The notes under the pieces: generated by a model
The model's input: the letters and a program-made list of their open reading frames with translations, nothing else
What the model was told of the DNA's origin: nothing
Databases searched by the model: none
NCBI GenBank assembly: GCA_020284085.1
Contig: JACEVL010000034.1
Span: 405,001-469,000, forward strand
Reading direction: 5' to 3'
DNA length: 64,000 bases
Origin: Aporrectodea caliginosa
Taxonomy: Eukaryota > Annelida > Clitellata > Crassiclitellata > Lumbricidae
Shown here: positions 21,668 through 34,369 of the stretch, in pieces
Layout: each line of letters opens with the position of its first letter
Numbering within the stretch: the stretch's first letter is position 1
Made by a program: the position numbers and the translations under genes

Positions 21668-23896
21668 CGATACAACTACTCCTCGGCCCGTCACAGTGAA
21701 TGCTGAAAACAGTTCCTTGTCTTCTCTATCAGTTCCATAACAGTCGACGAACAACAACCAAAATCCATCGCTCACTAATTCACCCGACTTCGCAATTGAA
21801 ACAGCGATTAACTCGTGAATCTAACCAATATCCAAACCAACACAAATAGAAAACCGAAGTAATGATAATAGGATGACCATCGAACACTACTGCCCAAAAC
21901 ATTTGAACACTGCACAACCACCGAACTCCAACATCACTGCTTAGCTAACCAACGTAGAGCTGAATTACACCAGACTAACACTCTATTCTATTAACAATCG
22001 ATCAAGTTCCCGCAAATCAAATCACCAGCCATTCAGCAACTGGCCACTTAAAATCTTGCAAACCCAAGCCGAACAATCAATTCCAGTAATGCAGACCAAC
22101 TTCCCACACAAACCAACTTTCCACCAACGACTACAATTATTGCATTCGATACTATTACGCACTTCTATGACGAGACTTCTTGCGACCTAGAGTAAGCTTG
22201 ATACTTATTAACTTTATAAAATATTTTAGCATTGATTAATTTTGTCTGTAACTTTTCAAGAAAACCTGCTATATTCATGATTAATCTAATTATTGGCTTG
22301 CTTAACAATGGTATTGAACCTAGAAGATAATTGATTTTGATGAAGTGAGAAGAGTTGCGTTAAATATTAGAAACATTCGATACATTTCAATTGAATTTGA
22401 CTAGAAGTTCTATCGAATCATAGAAAAGTATTCATTTGCTTTATAATCAGTCTAGCTTAGGAGTTGGCTTGTCTTATATTCTCCTATGTTATAATGTGTC
22501 AACATGTATTTTCAATTTTTTTTATCAGTTTCGTCTCTTTGTGCAGAATTGGCATTCTTTTAAAGTTTAGACTGAATTGTTCTGTTGTAAATTGAGTTAA
22601 ACTGAACAAACAGACATAGGCTAAGTTCCCAACTTGATTTTAATCTTTCATATTCCTTATTCACCCAAGCTGCCGCTAGGTCTACTTGAACTGATCTTTG
22701 GGATATTGACCTCCTACGGTTTGATTTAGTGCACAATCGGATGATGAAAGGCTATGTTCGATAGCGGCGTGACAGAAGCTCTTAATTTATAATAATCCTT
22801 GTACATGTAATCAAAAAGTAGATATACGTATATAATATTATAAGAACAATTTGCATAAGGTATCTTTTGAACTAATCATGTCACATTTCGTTGAATATAC
22901 ATTGCTTATGATTGTTGATGTTTTAGTTTGCTTCTTTGTATCAAGAATAAAATGCTTCTTTAAAATAATATATATTAGGCGACCTGATGCTGTAATTGTG
23001 TTTATTTTCTAATTTTCTAATTGATTTGATGCTTGATTAAATGAATTGAAACCTTTGGTTACGTCTTATTTAGTTGTATATTGAATAATCAATATCTACG
23101 GATTTCTTACAGTCTGCAAAAAGGATAAAGATTAGTGCCTTAGGTTAGCCCTGAGGCAGCAATATGTACGAAGTATTCTCAGTCTCGGCATATGAAGGCG
23201 GATGCGATTGAACAAATGAACAATCGCTAAGCGTTGAAACAATAAAAATTATTGCATGGCATTTCCAGCCAAATTAAGACGCATCAGAGACAATTTTATA
23301 GCAAAGGCAATGCAGAGAAAAGAATGAAAATATTATTGAAATTCGTGCCTATACTGGTTAGTCACCAAGCATAACAAGAGCTAATTAAATAGGACTAATT
23401 AGCCTATAGTAAGTACACTGTACACATTAGGAAGAGATAATTTAGGCCAGATCAAAGTCAAATGCGATTAGTTCGTGCCAGTTCACATTACATGTATCTT
23501 CTATAAACAGTCATAATTAAAGGAATTTCACACTGTAACTTGTGATTAAAAATTAGCTTGAACAGCAGTAAACAACCAATGTGGATTGTAAAAGCTAGAT
23601 ACAGCCAACTAGTGTAACATCAAATGCAATTACAAAATTCCACACTATAACCAATTCAACCAGCAACAGACAGTTCAGGAGGACTACAAAAACGAAACCC
23701 ATGAAACCAAGCTTATGTCACCTTAATCTCAATCAACACTAAACAACCTCTGTGGCACAGAAGAGCCAAAATGCAACCAACTTGTTACATTTGAAAATCG
23801 AAAATTAGGTGCAACCAACTTGTGTTACGTAAAAAAAATAATCAAACTTCAACATTACAACTTATGTTTACAGCTGACTCTAATAATAATAAAAGG
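21668..23896 (+). other. Gene 1 3' region, paralogous to gene 2 3' region
   Basis: Contains the out-of-frame tail remnant (to about 21740) and non-coding sequence that aligns in order with 60.45-62.78 kb. A shared AATAAA at 22946-22951 ('tatcaagaataaa') matches 61866-61871 and is the best polyadenylation-signal candidate because it is kept in both copies. No other gene is seen. Confidence 0.6.
22946..22951 (+). terminator. Candidate polyadenylation signal of gene 1
   Basis: AATAAA in the string tatcaagaataaaatgcttc, conserved at the paralogous position after gene 2. The choice rests on conservation only. Confidence 0.4.
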
Positions 23897-26800
23897 GATG
23901 CTTTTCCAAACCCTAGGGCCAACCACAGAGAATGCACGGTTCTGCATTGTTGCTGTGCGGGCATACGGGACCACCACTACCCCCTCCCAGCAGAGCGAAG
24001 GAAGCGACTACCCTGAGCCCCCGATACTGGCTGACAGAGGTCTGTTAGGTAGGATGGTGCAAAGCCCAGTTGGCATCGCCAGACCAGAAAGACAACTCTA
24101 TACTCGATGCGCTGTCGGACAGGAAGCCAATGCAGAGCCTCTAACATGTACCTGGTGACATGATCTTATTTTTGGTATTTGGCCGATGAGTCGCGCTGCA
24201 GCTCGCAGTACACGATCAAGACAAGGCAACCGGCTAGACGGCAGACCAGAATAGAGGGTTAAACAGTGATCAAGCCGCGCCGTAATGAAGGCATGAACAA
24301 GAGTAGTCGTAGCGCTCGCTGTAAGCGAACGTGCAACAGTACGGAGTTGACGCAGCTGGTAATAGAAATCACGACTAAGGCGATGCAGATGTGGCGCAAA
24401 GGTAAGCTCCTGATCTAACAGGATACCGAGGTCACGGGTTGTAGCTTAAAAAAATTGTAAGTAGGGAATTTAATAGCCAGGTCTTCAAAGTTAAGCTTGG
24501 CAAGCTGCTGCCTAGTACCCAGTCACATGAATTTAGTTTTAGCAGAATTCAGACGTAAGCGATTAGATGACATCCATATTTCCAATCTTACCAGGGCGCG
24601 ACCCATTTCCCCGACAGCCAAAGCAGCGTTTGCGGGTCGGCAGTGAATATAAGACTGTATAAAATTATCATCTGCATAAAGCTGGCCTGGGCCCGACTCT
24701 CTGCCAGAAGTGTGGAAAGCACACAGGCATAGATGATATACAAGAGCGGACCAAGGACAGAGCCTTGGGGGAGACCATAAGGGGCAGGGACCCATCTAGA
24801 CCTTGTAAGGCCATAGACCACACTAGGCGAACGCCCCCTCAAGATAGAGCTAAGCCATTCAAGAAACCTCCCACACAGCCCAAACGTAACATGCAACCGC
24901 TTAAGTAAGAAGTCGTGGTTAGCAGTATCAAAAGCGGCGCTAACATCAAAAAGTGCCAGCAAAGTGAGCTCCGAACGATCGATAGCCCCGTAGATGTCGG
25001 ATAAGAGGCGAAGCAGCAGTGTTTCCGAAGTTGAATGGAACCTCCTGAATCCTGTCTGGCACGTCGGAAGGAGGTTGTTCTTCTCCAAGTGGCCAATTAG
25101 TTGACACGCCACTATCTTTTCGATGATCTTTGATAGAAAAGAAACATTGGCTATTGGCCTGTGGTTAGTCGGGTCCGCTTGAACCAGGCCATCGTTTTTT
25201 CAAGTCAGGATCAGTATGGATATCTTATGCGACGGTGGTAGGACACCCTCCCGGATGGATCGGTTACATAGCTCTGTCAGGAGCGGAAGTAACAAATCCG
25301 ATGTTCTTGAAGCAAGAAGGTCGGGAATGGGTCGAGTTCGCACGCCTTAGGAGGTGAATTGATGATGGTGCGCCGTAGCTCCTCCCTCGTAATCTCGTCA
25401 AGAGTCGAAAGACTGCAATCAGTGGTAGGATGGTAAGGTGGTGGAGAGCCTTCCGTGGCGCGTCGAACGCCCAGGATTTTGGTTGTATGCGTGGTCAGGA
25501 AATTTTAGCGGTGAAGGCCGGTGCCCCCGAAGAGCTTTCCGGCTGGACCCGGCGACGACCAAAAAGAGTGTTGACCGTGGTCCATAGGCGCTTGGGTTCC
25601 TTGGCATGAAAGATGATCCTGTCCTCCCAATACATTTGCTCCTTCACACGGTATGTACGATGCATATTACGCACAAACTGGACCCAGGTAGAGGGGTCCG
25701 ATGGTAGCTTCGTGCGTCGATACTTCCTCTCATGACGGCGAGCCTGACGCCGCAAGGTGCGACATTCTCCGTCAAATCACGGTGATGAAGGGCACTGTCG
25801 CATGTTGACCAAGTGCATGGGAAGAAGCCTGTCGATTATGCCACCCATGGCCGTCTCATAGTGCGCGAACGCCTCCTCCACTGTAAGGTCGGCGAATGTT
25901 GATGGATCAACGATTGCCGAAACCTCCATAAGCGCCGCCCTGAACGCTTCTCGATCCAATCCTCTCCAGCCGCGGATGTACTTAGTGATGGTATCATGTA
26001 GAAAAGGGACGGTTACCATAACCAGTCCATGGTCTGAGATAGTCGGCTGTGAGACCTGGAGGTCCTACACCATACAATCATCCCTCGTGATGATGACATC
26101 CAGCCAGCCTCCATGTCGATGCGTCGGCTCTTCCACGTGTTGCTTCAGCCCGAACTGGTCCACAATGGACCGGAAGTCGATAGTGATCGGCGAGGTCGGG
26201 TCCTCTAGGTGTAAATTGAGGTCTCCAGTTACGACGATTTGCGAGTTGAAGAGGGCGAACTGCTCCAACGTGACAGCAAATTCGTCAAAGAAAGCCCTCG
26301 TAGGCGGACAGGATCACCAGCTGTCCCCGATATGTTGCAACAGTAACCGCAAGCGCTTCGAATGTCGTCGGATGCGAGTTTAGAGCGATCTGCTTAGTAC
26401 GGAGGGTGGCGCGATGGTTGATGACAAGACCACCTCCTCGGGGGTCCATGTCCTGCGCCCCCGGCCTGGGACGGTCGATGAATGAGAAGCCAGGCGGTGA
26501 TGAGCGGTACAGAGCAACATCAGTCGACGAACGGTGCCACGACTCAGTAACTACAAGTATATCAATTTTGTTCGCAAGTATTGTATCTGCCACAGCTAGA
26601 TACTTGTTGCATATCGAGCGTATATTCCATGTGGCTAGTCGTAAGCCACCCGAAGACGAAGTAGGCCGTCCAGCAGGCGAAGGAGGATGTAGTTTAGAGA
26701 ATCTCTCTCGACGACGTGGTTCAGGGTAATTCTCAAGACGACAACGAGCATACGCTGGCCGCCATAGTCCATAATAGAAGAGGAGTTTACGCGTGACGCG

Positions 26801-27050
26801 CTTAATCCGACTGACAGCGTCATTGAGTGAGTTTATAAAGGCACTGGTAAATTGATAATTAATGGGCGTTGCCGACGTCACAAACCAGTAAGTTCAACGT
26901 ACCAAAACTGCAGAACTACAAACTTAAAACACACAAAATCCAGTCTGTGATGCTAATTCAGAGAAATATTCGAAAGTCATGCAAAACTTTGTCGAACAGG
27001 CTACAGTAAATTGAAAAATAAACAATCCGGCACTGAGTTGGAGATAACAC
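23897..27050 (-). mobile_element. L2-like LINE, near full length, decayed
   Basis: The paralogous gene 2 flank (62760-62800) lacks it, so it inserted into gene 1's flank. Minus strand: endonuclease at 26881-26065 (LATWNIRSICNK, VVTESWHR, VVTGDLNLH, WLDVIITRDD); a linker region with CCHC-like decay; RT 25112-24523 (QTGFRRFHSTSETLLLRLLS, DVSAAFDTANHDFLL, GLPQGSVLGPLLYI); C-terminal remnants to 23.9 kb. The RT active-site region is frame-broken (SYADD is not intact; 'QLYADDN' lies in another frame). Confidence 0.87.
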
Positions 27051-27079
27051 GCCTGAAGCGCTGAATAACTTGTGCCACA

Positions 27080-27400
27080 ATCAACAATAAAATTTCACAT
27101 TACAACTTATGTTTACAGTTAACTTAAGAAGAAATGGAAAAACCAAAATGCGACCAACTTGTGTCAGAATTAACAATAAAACCTTCACATTACAACTTAT
27201 CTCTAAAATTAACCTAAGAAGTAATAGAAATCCCAAATGCGACCAACTTGTGTCAGAATTAACAATAAAACCTTCACATTACAACTTATGTTTACAGTTA
27301 ACTTAAGAAGAAATAGAAAATCCCAAATGCGACCAACTTGTGTCAGAATTAACAATAAAACCTTCACATTACAGCTTGTGCTACAGTTACTCAAACAGCA
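27080..27400 (+). repeat. 90-bp minisatellite, about 3.7 copies
   Basis: The string aacaataaaacc recurs at about 27172, 27261 and 27351, and slightly changed at 27082, with units containing cttcacattacaactta and gcgaccaacttgtgtcag. Related units occur at 23760-23880 and 62690-63040, downstream of the paralogue. Confidence 0.75.
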
Positions 27401-27836
27401 ACAGAGAATCCTGGTGGACCACAAGAACCACAAGAACTAGATACAATCAACTTGCACCATATCAAGATCAGCAACAAGTAGAAGCGGGATTTATGAAAAC
27501 ATAAATATTATTTGGCAACGTAAACTACGGGGTAAGCGAACTTTGAACATTATCTCACACTTAAATGGTTATCCTGTAGCTTTGGTTGCCGAAAATTATT
27601 TGTCAAGAGGGCCTCAATGGGTATATAAAAGGTATTTCAAACAAGACAACTAGGGCACGCAACTTGCAAGGGGGACAAAAAAGACACAGGGGAGACACAG
27701 AGGGACACGGGGGGACTCAGGGAAGGGACTTCAGTACTCAGTGCACCCGTCAATTAGCACATAAAGCACGCGTTAATTCTGTTACACGCCTCCCCTCCAA
27801 AAGAAAATGTCCTCATTTCTCACGCATACCCCAGTA

Positions 27837-28022
27837 GGGGTGTCCAGAAAAATGATACATAGCAGAAAACACCCATACTCAAGTTTTTCCCATTATTCCA
27901 TTCATTAGTTGTCTATAAATATTTTTTCAGAATAAAAATATTTGTAGACAACTAATGAATGGAATAATAAGAAAAACTTGAGTATGGGTGTTTTCTGCTA
28001 TGTATCATTTTTCTGGACACCC
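27837..28022. mobile_element. 186-bp fold-back MITE with TA flanks (Tc1/mariner type)
   Basis: Almost the whole element is an inverted repeat: GGGTGTCCAGAAAAATGATA near 27838 and its complement ending at 28022, with arms of about 80 bp and a short loop near 27930. TA lies at both outer edges (27835-27836; 28023-28024). The left copy has one extra G. Confidence 0.85.
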
Positions 28023-28024
28023 TA

Positions 28025-29120
28025 ATACTCCAGGTAATTTGCCACGGTTTCCTGGTCCACCGACCAGGTAATGTCCATGAAACCAAGAACCCTGATGTAA
28101 CAAACTCGGTAACGGGCAACAGCTTAAACATGCATCAAGAAAGTACTTTGCTAGCTGGGTCTTCTCACAAGAGCCTCCCAATATCCAGTGACTATCGGGC
28201 AATGTGGAGCATAAATATAAATAAATAACGCAATAAGTGCAGCATTCATTAAAAGAAACTCGCGTCCCGATACCCTCGGAAATCTAGATCTGATAAAACA
28301 AAGATTTGAAGTAACATTGATGGCAATCTAACCAGCGTTCGAGTGACCGAATAAGACACTGTTGATCTATAGGGGAGGTCAGCCTGAGGCGCACACCCGT
28401 AGTTCTTGTCGAGAACCTAGGAAGCCGTCACGACGACCTAGTCTGAGGCGACTGACGGAGGGCCAGAAGAGAAAGAGTTATCAGCCGACGCAGGAAGCCC
28501 CGCACTGGCGGAATAGTTTTCGTCCGTCTCTTCTGTTACTTAGTCCAAGTCGGAGGAGCGCTCAGGAGAAGCGTCCGATTAGCTCCCCGTCGGAAAACTC
28601 TACTCTGGAACTCTACTTCCGAGTCAGACACAATGAATAAACGATTAAACCGATTCTGATTAATGATTTTTCAGAATAAACTGCATGCGTACAGTTTTCA
28701 TGCGTTACTAACAAGAACATTGTCAATATTTATTGATATATTCAAATCAAATCCAATGCGTTGAGGTAGTAATTCATAAATTGTCTAAGACAAAGCTGCA
28801 ATGCTTATCAGCTGTGCTCGTCTTTTGAGGCTCTCTGCAACAATGGTTCTATTACTCTTTGATATTCAGTCAATACATGCAGCGAAACAGCTCCATCAGA
28901 AGTTTCGACCTGCACAGATTACATTTGCTACTTCCATTGTAGTACCTTACATGATTGCAGTAGGGCTGTTTAGATAATTTTCCGATTTGTTTTGAATAAT
29001 ACATTAACTGCTCGAAAAAAATTGCCACGCATCTCAGTGTGCTGCTGTGTAACACGACAAAGTTTTGATTCTTCAATTCGTATTACGACTAGGCCTATAT
29101 AACCTGTAGAGCGATTCTGA
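28025..29120. other. Intergenic sequence, nothing recognised
   Basis: A short open frame at 28362-28640 is rich in Arg/Ser/Pro without family resemblance. No element ends were identified. Confidence 0.4.
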
Positions 29121-29660
29121 TTAGCTTTCCTGTTGCGGAGCTAAATAAAAAAATGACAATTGAAATTCCAGTTAAATATTAATAACTATCATCACATTAG
29201 ATTAGACTAAGTAGTTCGCGCTAATTAGATGACCGACTATTAAGTAGGTCAAACCACTTCCAGAGTCCAATATATGGCGGAGGGCAAGAGTTCGATGATA
29301 AAAATTGCTAAAAAAACTTAGTTTGTTCATCGGTTTGGAATGTGTCTAAATGCATCTGCAAACTTTCTCGCATGAAAATTTTTAGCCTAAAAGCGTGTCA
29401 TATTTACAAGTCGTGCGTCTGGTATTAAGGCGCCTTTTGGTGCGGTCTTGAGTCTTTCACTCAACCGATAATACGAGTCAACAATCTACTAAAGTCATTT
29501 TGCTGCGTTTACTTGCCAAATACTGTGCATTTGAAGATGCTTAAACGGCTTTAAATTCAGCGCGACATCTCACGCCAATGCTTTGTACTTGCACGTATAA
29601 TAAACACAAGCAAATCTATAAGTTCACGATCACGAGACAACTGTAGTCACACTCATTGAG
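29120..29660 (+). repeat. Diverged dispersed duplicate (partner 32600-33150)
   Basis: Shared in order: 'taactatcacca/tcaca', 'atgaccgac/atgatcgacca', 'gcatctgcaaac.ttctctcg', 'taaattcagc', 'cacgagacaac.gt.gtc.cactca'. A direct-orientation repeat with substantial divergence and indels, of unknown nature. Confidence 0.55.
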
Positions 29661-29744
29661 GTCAAGGAAATCTAAAAGAGTTATTAACAACCTGGTATGA
29701 CCATCGCATGACTGTGTTGTTCAAGGTCACTCGACCTGTTTTGG

Positions 29745-29970
29745 TTAATCTTTGGCTTCACGAGAACTAGATCCTTTGCCACCATTGGGCCTGCCCTGTG
29801 GAATTTCCTCTCCTACTCTTTACGTGTTTCCACTGTTTCTGGATCTGTTCCTACTTCTCTCACCCCAAGGCTCATTTCTTCTCTCCGGGTACTCGCACTT
29901 GGAGCGTTAGTGAATGGCCACTGGTGTGAGCGGCGCTATATAAGTCACTAATTATATTACATTACATTTG
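29745..29970 (+). mobile_element. L2/CR1-like LINE 3' end, + strand
   Basis: The reading FTRTRSFATIGPALWNFLSY is the C-terminal 'AFSVVGP..WN.LP' motif of these LINEs. The fragment ends ggcgctatataagtcac plus a short ATTAC repeat tail. Confidence 0.75.
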
Positions 29971-31195
29971 AGGTTCAAGGTCACTTGTCTTCCCGGCGTC
30001 GTTGCTCCTGGTTTCTTGGGAACAGTAAGCAGTAGAATTGTGATTGAGGTTTTAGTTTAGTGAAGGCATTTAAGCACTTTCCTAAACATGAGATTTTGCA
30101 TTATACGTTTCGATTTACAGTAAAATAAGTGCAGCACATTTTCTACGACTTTCCAAGGTTACATGAACTGTTGCAGACCTATCAACCTGGTATATGATAT
30201 TAAAGATCATGGAATGCAAGTACCGCAGTGGCAAGCATGCGCTTTATGGATTTCTTGTAGTCAAAAATCCTATACTAGACACCAAGATGGCCTTTCTAAG
30301 ACATGATGGGTGATTATCTGGTGATATACCGTAAAAGGTCACTTGGAAGGCTACGGTGAGTGATGTCACGTAATCTGTTAAATTTAGTTACCACACAGTG
30401 TCAAAAATGGACCTTTCAAATTCCTTGTAATCGAATCCTAAAGTCTGGACACGGAGATGTTATTTCAAAGACTTCTGGCTCTGGCGACTACTAAGTCTTC
30501 AAAGTTCACGGTGAGTGACGTTATGTCTCTGGTCCTGGAAGAAGTAACTGCCAAAGAGTCTCAAAGATATTTTATGTGAATTCCTCTTTCCCAGAAGCCA
30601 TAGCTTGATACCAGTATCATTCGTTTAAGAACAATACTTTAAGAGAAACCATTGATCCAACGCATTCTAAACTGTGACGTCAAAGTTGAATAACCTTAAC
30701 ATGCAAGAATAACCTTATGAAACAAAAACTATGCTGTAGGCAAAACATTTTCACGAAACTTTGCCAAAGCAATTTTAAGGAAAATTAGCTCTTCTCGTTT
30801 GAAAGTTATGCATTGAAAACAGCCTGTGGGGGTCAAATTTCCATACAGGTTACTGCATGAGGGTATACGAAATTTGAAAGGCTTAGAGGGACCTCTAAAT
30901 CAACTTCAATTTTACTGTGACTTTGCACTTTTTATCAGGATAGCTAAGAAAAAACGTTTTAGAGGTTGGCCATTGATATTTGAGAACGGTGATTTGTTTG
31001 TCCCATTGGGACACCCTAGTCTCTCCCGTCCCTCAGCCACTAGACTACTCGAATGGAGTTCAGTAGTCATTGCCCTCAACTCTAGAGCAAACCTTACGGC
31101 GTGTATACTTCTGAACATGCCAGAATAGTATATCAAGGATCTTCCCTGAATTCGGCGAAATCTCAGTTCCCCACCAAAACCGCCTCTCAACCACC
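29970..31195. other. Intergenic, no feature recognised
   Basis: An ORF at 30826-31128 shows no recognisable motif. Several 'caaggtcac' strings recur (29720-30520), possibly old repeats. Confidence 0.35.
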
Positions 31196-31197
31196 AT

Positions 31198-31282
<85 letters not shown>
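31196..31282 (+). repeat. (TC)n microsatellite
   Basis: About 80 bp of uninterrupted TC dinucleotides. The sequence just after reads FHSKLKTHLFKSP, similar to the last residues of the LINE C-terminus, so this may be inside an old LINE. Confidence 0.9.
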
Positions 31283-31299
31283 CTACTTATCCACAGCTT

Positions 31300-31905
31300 T
31301 CCACTCCAAATTAAAGACCCATCTTTTCAAAAGTCCTAGAATAATCCGTCCAATCCTCCATCCAAGTTCTCATCCTAGGCACGCCTAAACTTCGACTCCC
31401 CTTCCTTCTTCTACACTGTCCGCAGTTTAAACTCCGTCACAGTTCAATGAATACATAAGACAGGTTTATACCGAGGAAACTATTGGTGTATGGATTTTTG
31501 CTAAAGACTATGTCATATCACAGTATTATGTGACAGTGCATCTCCTCTTCAACACTCCTACCCGAGAAAAAATATGAGACGGAACAGGGAAACTGTTGTT
31601 CGCAGGTGTAGGGGGTGGCTGGATGGTGAAGAGTTAGCGAGGGTACTTGGGTTGAGAGCATTGTAGGAAGGTATAGAATAGGAATAGGCATTTGAAGTGG
31701 ATGCGCTCAGCATCAGTTTAAACTCTGTCACATCTATGCCAACAACAAATTTAAAACAAGACACTCTAAACACTTTAATTAACTCTCTCTTTATTTTATT
31801 TTCAAATGCAACTGTAAGCTACGATGCGGTTTGTCATCTGGTATGTCAATAAAACGAATATCATCATCATCAGATTCATCATCATCATCAGCAGCAGAGT
31901 GACTC
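31300..31905 (+). mobile_element. Probable old LINE 3' remnant ending in (ATC)n
   Basis: The start encodes a KLKTHLF-like LINE C-terminus. The end has 'ctgtaagctacgatgcggtttgtcatctgg' type sequence, then atcatcatcatcagattc and more ATC repeats (31860-31900), a tail style typical of L2-like elements. The middle is unrecognised. Confidence 0.35.
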
Positions 31906-32599
31906 AAGGCTGGGAATGATATGGTCATACTTAGGTGACATAGGTGTCCTGGTCAGAGTTTGGCTAGTGAGTTTTTAGATGAGTTAGAGGCTCAATTTGG
32001 GTGGATTCTGGATTGTGGAAAGGGAATTACAATAATCAAGCTTGGGGTAAACAATGGTGGTAGTGTTTGTGGCAGCGATTTAAAAGTCAAGCATGGGTCG
32101 AACGCGGTGGAGATCACGAATATGCATAAAGGAGATACGAGAGTGTTTCGAGATGTGATTAGGAAAGGAGAGCTGTGGATCAAAAGTAATGACAGAGAGG
32201 AGTTGGTGGACACTGAACAGGTGCGTTAAAGGGTCAGGGATAACTCGAGCTGATCTGGGATGGGAGGCCAAGGATGATGTCGTAAGTTTCGTGGTGAATT
32301 TCATGTTTGATCATATACTGCGCCGCATGAGAAAGAAAAGTGACTCAGCCTTCATGGATCTGCAAACATACTCATTAATAGTATTTAAGATGATTTTCCT
32401 TGTAAGAAAAACGTAATTGATCGTAGCTGAAAAAACCGACCGAGGTTATGAACAATGGTGTCAGAGATGTCGAGAAGACAAAGGCAGGACGCAATTGATG
32501 AACGACAGCAGATATCAGTTTATTATACACAGAAACGAGCACAGTTTATGACGACCAAGGCCTGTCTTTAATTCGTTTACAGTAAACTATATGACCAGG

Positions 32600-33150
32600 T
32601 TTCAGTTGAGGCGCAATATAAATTTCCATTTAATTTTGACTCCACTATAATAGAGAAATAACTATCACCAACTATGAGTCAAGCGCGTTATTGTAGACCA
32701 CGTGAATTGGCGCTACTCAAATGATCGACCATTTCCAAAATCCAGTCTATGGTAGAGAACAAGAGCTCTGTGGGAGAAAATGATAAAAACTTTGTTTGAA
32801 CATTGGTGGGTGCTTTTAGTCTAAAGTCATCTGCAAACGTTCTCTCGTAAGAATAATTTCTTGCGAAAACCCGCCTCATATTAGCGAATCGTGTGAGAGG
32901 TTTAACACGCCAGTTGAAGTAACCTAACATAAAATGTGTCTATGAGGCGATCATGCATATCAATCAGCAATCTTATAAGCTTAAAGTTAGTTTGCGGTCT
33001 TAGCTTGCAAAGTCTCGTGCAATCAAACTTGTTTAAATAGCATTAAATTCAGCAAGCATGCGATACCGCTTATACGTGCGTTCTTGCACGCTTACTAAAC
33101 AGAACCTAATCACTGACTATACGAGACAACCGTTGTCGCACTCATTTGAA
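32600..33150 (+). repeat. Diverged dispersed duplicate (partner 29120-29660)
   Basis: Same orientation and order of shared blocks as the partner. Both lie in the interval upstream of gene 2. No coding potential. Confidence 0.55.
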
Positions 33151-33442
33151 TGTATATAAAAAATAATGCATATAGTACATTTTTGAGTTTTGTTTGTAGT
33201 AGGCGTTCGTTTAAATTCGGCGACGTCATGCTAAGTAAACAGTTGCATTAACGCTGAATCAGCATTTAAACAAGATAGTGACATCTACCAAGTGAATGCG
33301 CAACATTTCTTAAACCATTGAAGATTGGACACCTGTTGGATGAAGAGAGAAATCTTATTTGAAACACTCAAGCATTTGTTAAACCAAGGAAGCTTAAATA
33401 AAGTTGATTGGTGAGCTATAAATGCAATGTAATGCAACCGAA

Positions 33443-34020
33443 CATTTATATAGCGCCTCTTCAGACATCTACTCAGGGGCGCTCTCTCCTCTAGCCTACA
33501 TGATCTTAACTGTCTTTACGAATGAATATATTACATCAGTTAGCAAAACAATGCAATAAATATAATGTAAGTGTAGCCTATCTAGTGTTGAAATAATGTA
33601 TCCCTCGAGCGAGAGTTTATTTCAACGAGGGATTAAAATTAAATATTCTCTTTCGCGGAGACTGTATTCTGAAACACAGTCTTGGGGGAAATCTGTTTTG
33701 AAAAAGAGTCTCAGTGAGAGACTTTTAAGGGGAAGACTGTTACGGGACACCGGCACTCCCTCGCAGCCGGTCATCAATCGCTCGGCTGCTCGGCGAGATC
33801 TACATGTCCCTCGCTGACATCCATACAATAATATACAATACAGCTTCATTTGATATTGCCCTTCTTCAAAAGGTGGCCTAAGGCTCAGAACTGTACACGT
33901 CTCGGCTGCGCAGATTGCGTGTGAAGGACTTGCTCACCATCCCTTCACAGTATCCGAGGATCGAACCCGAACTCTCCGCGTTACAGGTAAAAAAAACCAG
34001 TCGGCCACCGTGCCACATCC
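33443..34020 (-). mobile_element. tRNA-derived SINE (same family as 1732-2017), split by an insertion
   Basis: The right part (about 33880-34020) on the minus strand has tggcacggtggccgactgg (A-box region) and GGTTCGATCC (B box), and shares gcgtgtgaaggacttgc with the first SINE. The left part (33443-33505) is the atttatatagcgcc tail. About 370 bp of other sequence separates them. Confidence 0.65.
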
Positions 34021-34129
34021 ATATGCAGAGCACACTGCGAACTGTCGCGCACAGCTCCCTTCCTTTGGAAAGTGTTCGCGCAACCACCCCTAATGTTTTT
34101 TAACTCTGTAAAAGACCAGAAACCCATAT

Positions 34130-34200
34130 AAATACATGCATATATACATACATGCATACATACTTACGTACATACATACATACATGCATACATACATACA

Positions 34201-34231
<31 letters not shown>

Positions 34232-34352
34232 CATACATACATACATACATACATACATACATACATAAATGCATACATACATAAATGCATACATACATGC
34301 ATACATACATACATACATACATAAATACATACATACATACATAAATGCATAC
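34130..34352 (+). repeat. (ACAT)n microsatellite
   Basis: About 220 bp of catacata repeats with a few variants (ataaatgc). Confidence 0.95.
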
Positions 34353-34369
34353 AATAATTATATGAACCA

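Noticed and set aside
27837..28022. A microRNA precursor or CRISPR-like palindrome
   Set aside because: The arms extend to the TA-flanked ends, as expected for a fold-back MITE; no repeat-spacer order exists anywhere in the window.
28362..28640. 92-codon Arg/Ser/Pro-rich ORF
   Set aside because: Low-complexity composition and no homology I can recognise.
31960..32229. 89-codon ORF as a small gene
   Set aside because: No motif, no splice or promoter context, and an equally long frame on the other strand.
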